The translations under genes were made by a program, and so were the position numbers. A DNA stretch of 7,105 bases, from the NCBI GenBank assembly GCA_019314155.1, contig JAFCZV010000089.1:1-7105 (forward strand). Direction: 5' to 3'. The stretch's first letter is position 1, and each line of letters begins with the position of its first letter. This document shows, in pieces, positions 6,808-7,105 of this stretch. Under the pieces are notes generated by a model. The model had not been told where the DNA came from, did no database searches, and was given only the letters and a program-made list of their open reading frames with translations. Origin of the DNA: Deltaproteobacteria bacterium. GTDB taxonomy: Bacteria; Desulfobacterota; Desulfobacteria; Desulfobacterales; UBA11574.

Positions 6808-7105
6808 GGATCTCCTTCTCTTTATCTTTACAGACATCATCGACAAGCTTGACATGCTCATCTGTTATTTTCTGTATCTGATCTTGAGCCCTGAAAGCAT
6901 CATCTTCCGCAATTTCGCCGTCCTTCTTCAAGCCTTTAAGCAGATCGTTGGCATCACGTCTTTGATTGCGTACCGCAACCCGATGTTCTTCGCCCTTTTT
7001 ATATACGACTTTTACAAGCTGTTTTCTTCTCTCTTCGGTAAGCGGCGGAATGGAGATCCGTATCATCTTGCCGTCATTTGAAGGCGTGAGACCAAGATCG
7101 GACTT
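6797..7105 (-). CDS. frr: Ribosome recycling factor, C-terminal 102 residues
   Basis: Cytosolic protein that works with EF-G to split the post-termination ribosome. Only the 3' part is in the window; the usual length is about 185 residues, so roughly 80 N-terminal residues lie beyond 7105. The visible part begins KSDLGLTPSNDGKMIRI and contains the hallmark PPLTEERRKQLVK followed by RVAVRNQRRDAND, then the acidic helix DGEIAEDDAFRAQDQIQKITD and the ending KEKEILEF, in close parallel to the E. coli protein. The last residues form the long alpha-helical bundle domain. The stop TAA at 6799-6797 falls after the uppS start, so the two are probably translationally coupled. Upstream neighbours in related genomes are usually pyrH, tsf and rpsB, but these are not visible. 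Confidence 0.97.
   Translation of the reverse strand, partial: KSDLGLTPSNDGKMIRISIPPLTEERRKQLVKVVYKKGEEHRVAVRNQRRDANDLLKGLKKDGEIAEDDAFRAQDQIQKITDEHVKLVDDVCKDKEKEILEF
6812..6817 (-). promoter_or_regulatory. Strong Shine-Dalgarno that sets the TTG start of uppS
   Basis: AAGGAG on minus ends four bases before TTG 6807. It lies inside the last codons of frr. None of the upstream in-frame ATG codons has a comparable site, so this decides the start. Confidence 0.65.

Noticed and set aside
6683..7081. Plus-strand 132-codon frame
   Set aside because: It is antisense to frr and the beginning of uppS, both clearly conserved on minus.

Overview
The window is a piece of a bacterial housekeeping chromosome. 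All six genes lie on the minus strand, so they are read from the high-coordinate end down: frr (3' part only), uppS, cdsA, dxr, rseP and a large purine-biosynthesis gene of the PurL family with PurS-like domains fused to its front (5' part only). The order frr-uppS-cdsA-dxr-rseP, the single-PDZ RseP and the PurS-PurL fusion point to Desulfobacterota, probably Desulfobacterales. The octamer repeat between uppS and cdsA fits the same guess. This assignment is an inference from gene style, not a database result.

Layout from the upstream end: 7105-6797 is the last 102 codons of ribosome recycling factor. Its end overlaps by 11 nt the probable TTG start of uppS (6807-6058). A 267-nt spacer (6057-5791) follows; it holds an imperfect inverted repeat built of 8-nt units, with a plausible sigma-70 promoter in its loop. 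cdsA is 5790-4954, and a small hairpin followed by seven Ts overlaps its stop codon. dxr is 4880-3720. A 171-nt AT-rich spacer (3719-3549) carries a short CCGG palindrome and a weak promoter-like pair. rseP (3548-2481) shares one base of its TGA stop with the ATG of the purL-type gene (2481 to beyond position 1).

Working together: dxr commits carbon to the MEP isoprenoid pathway, UppS turns isoprenoid units into the undecaprenyl carrier lipid for the cell wall, CdsA makes CDP-diacylglycerol for phospholipids, and RseP is an inner-membrane site-2 protease that acts in envelope-stress signalling in relatives. The cluster is thus an envelope-building group downstream of a translation factor. The purine gene is the odd member and is tightly coupled to rseP.

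I see no defence system, mobile gene, CRISPR array, tRNA or rRNA. No wholly new system is visible. The most unusual feature is the octamer inverted repeat upstream of cdsA, followed by the purine gene coupled to rseP.
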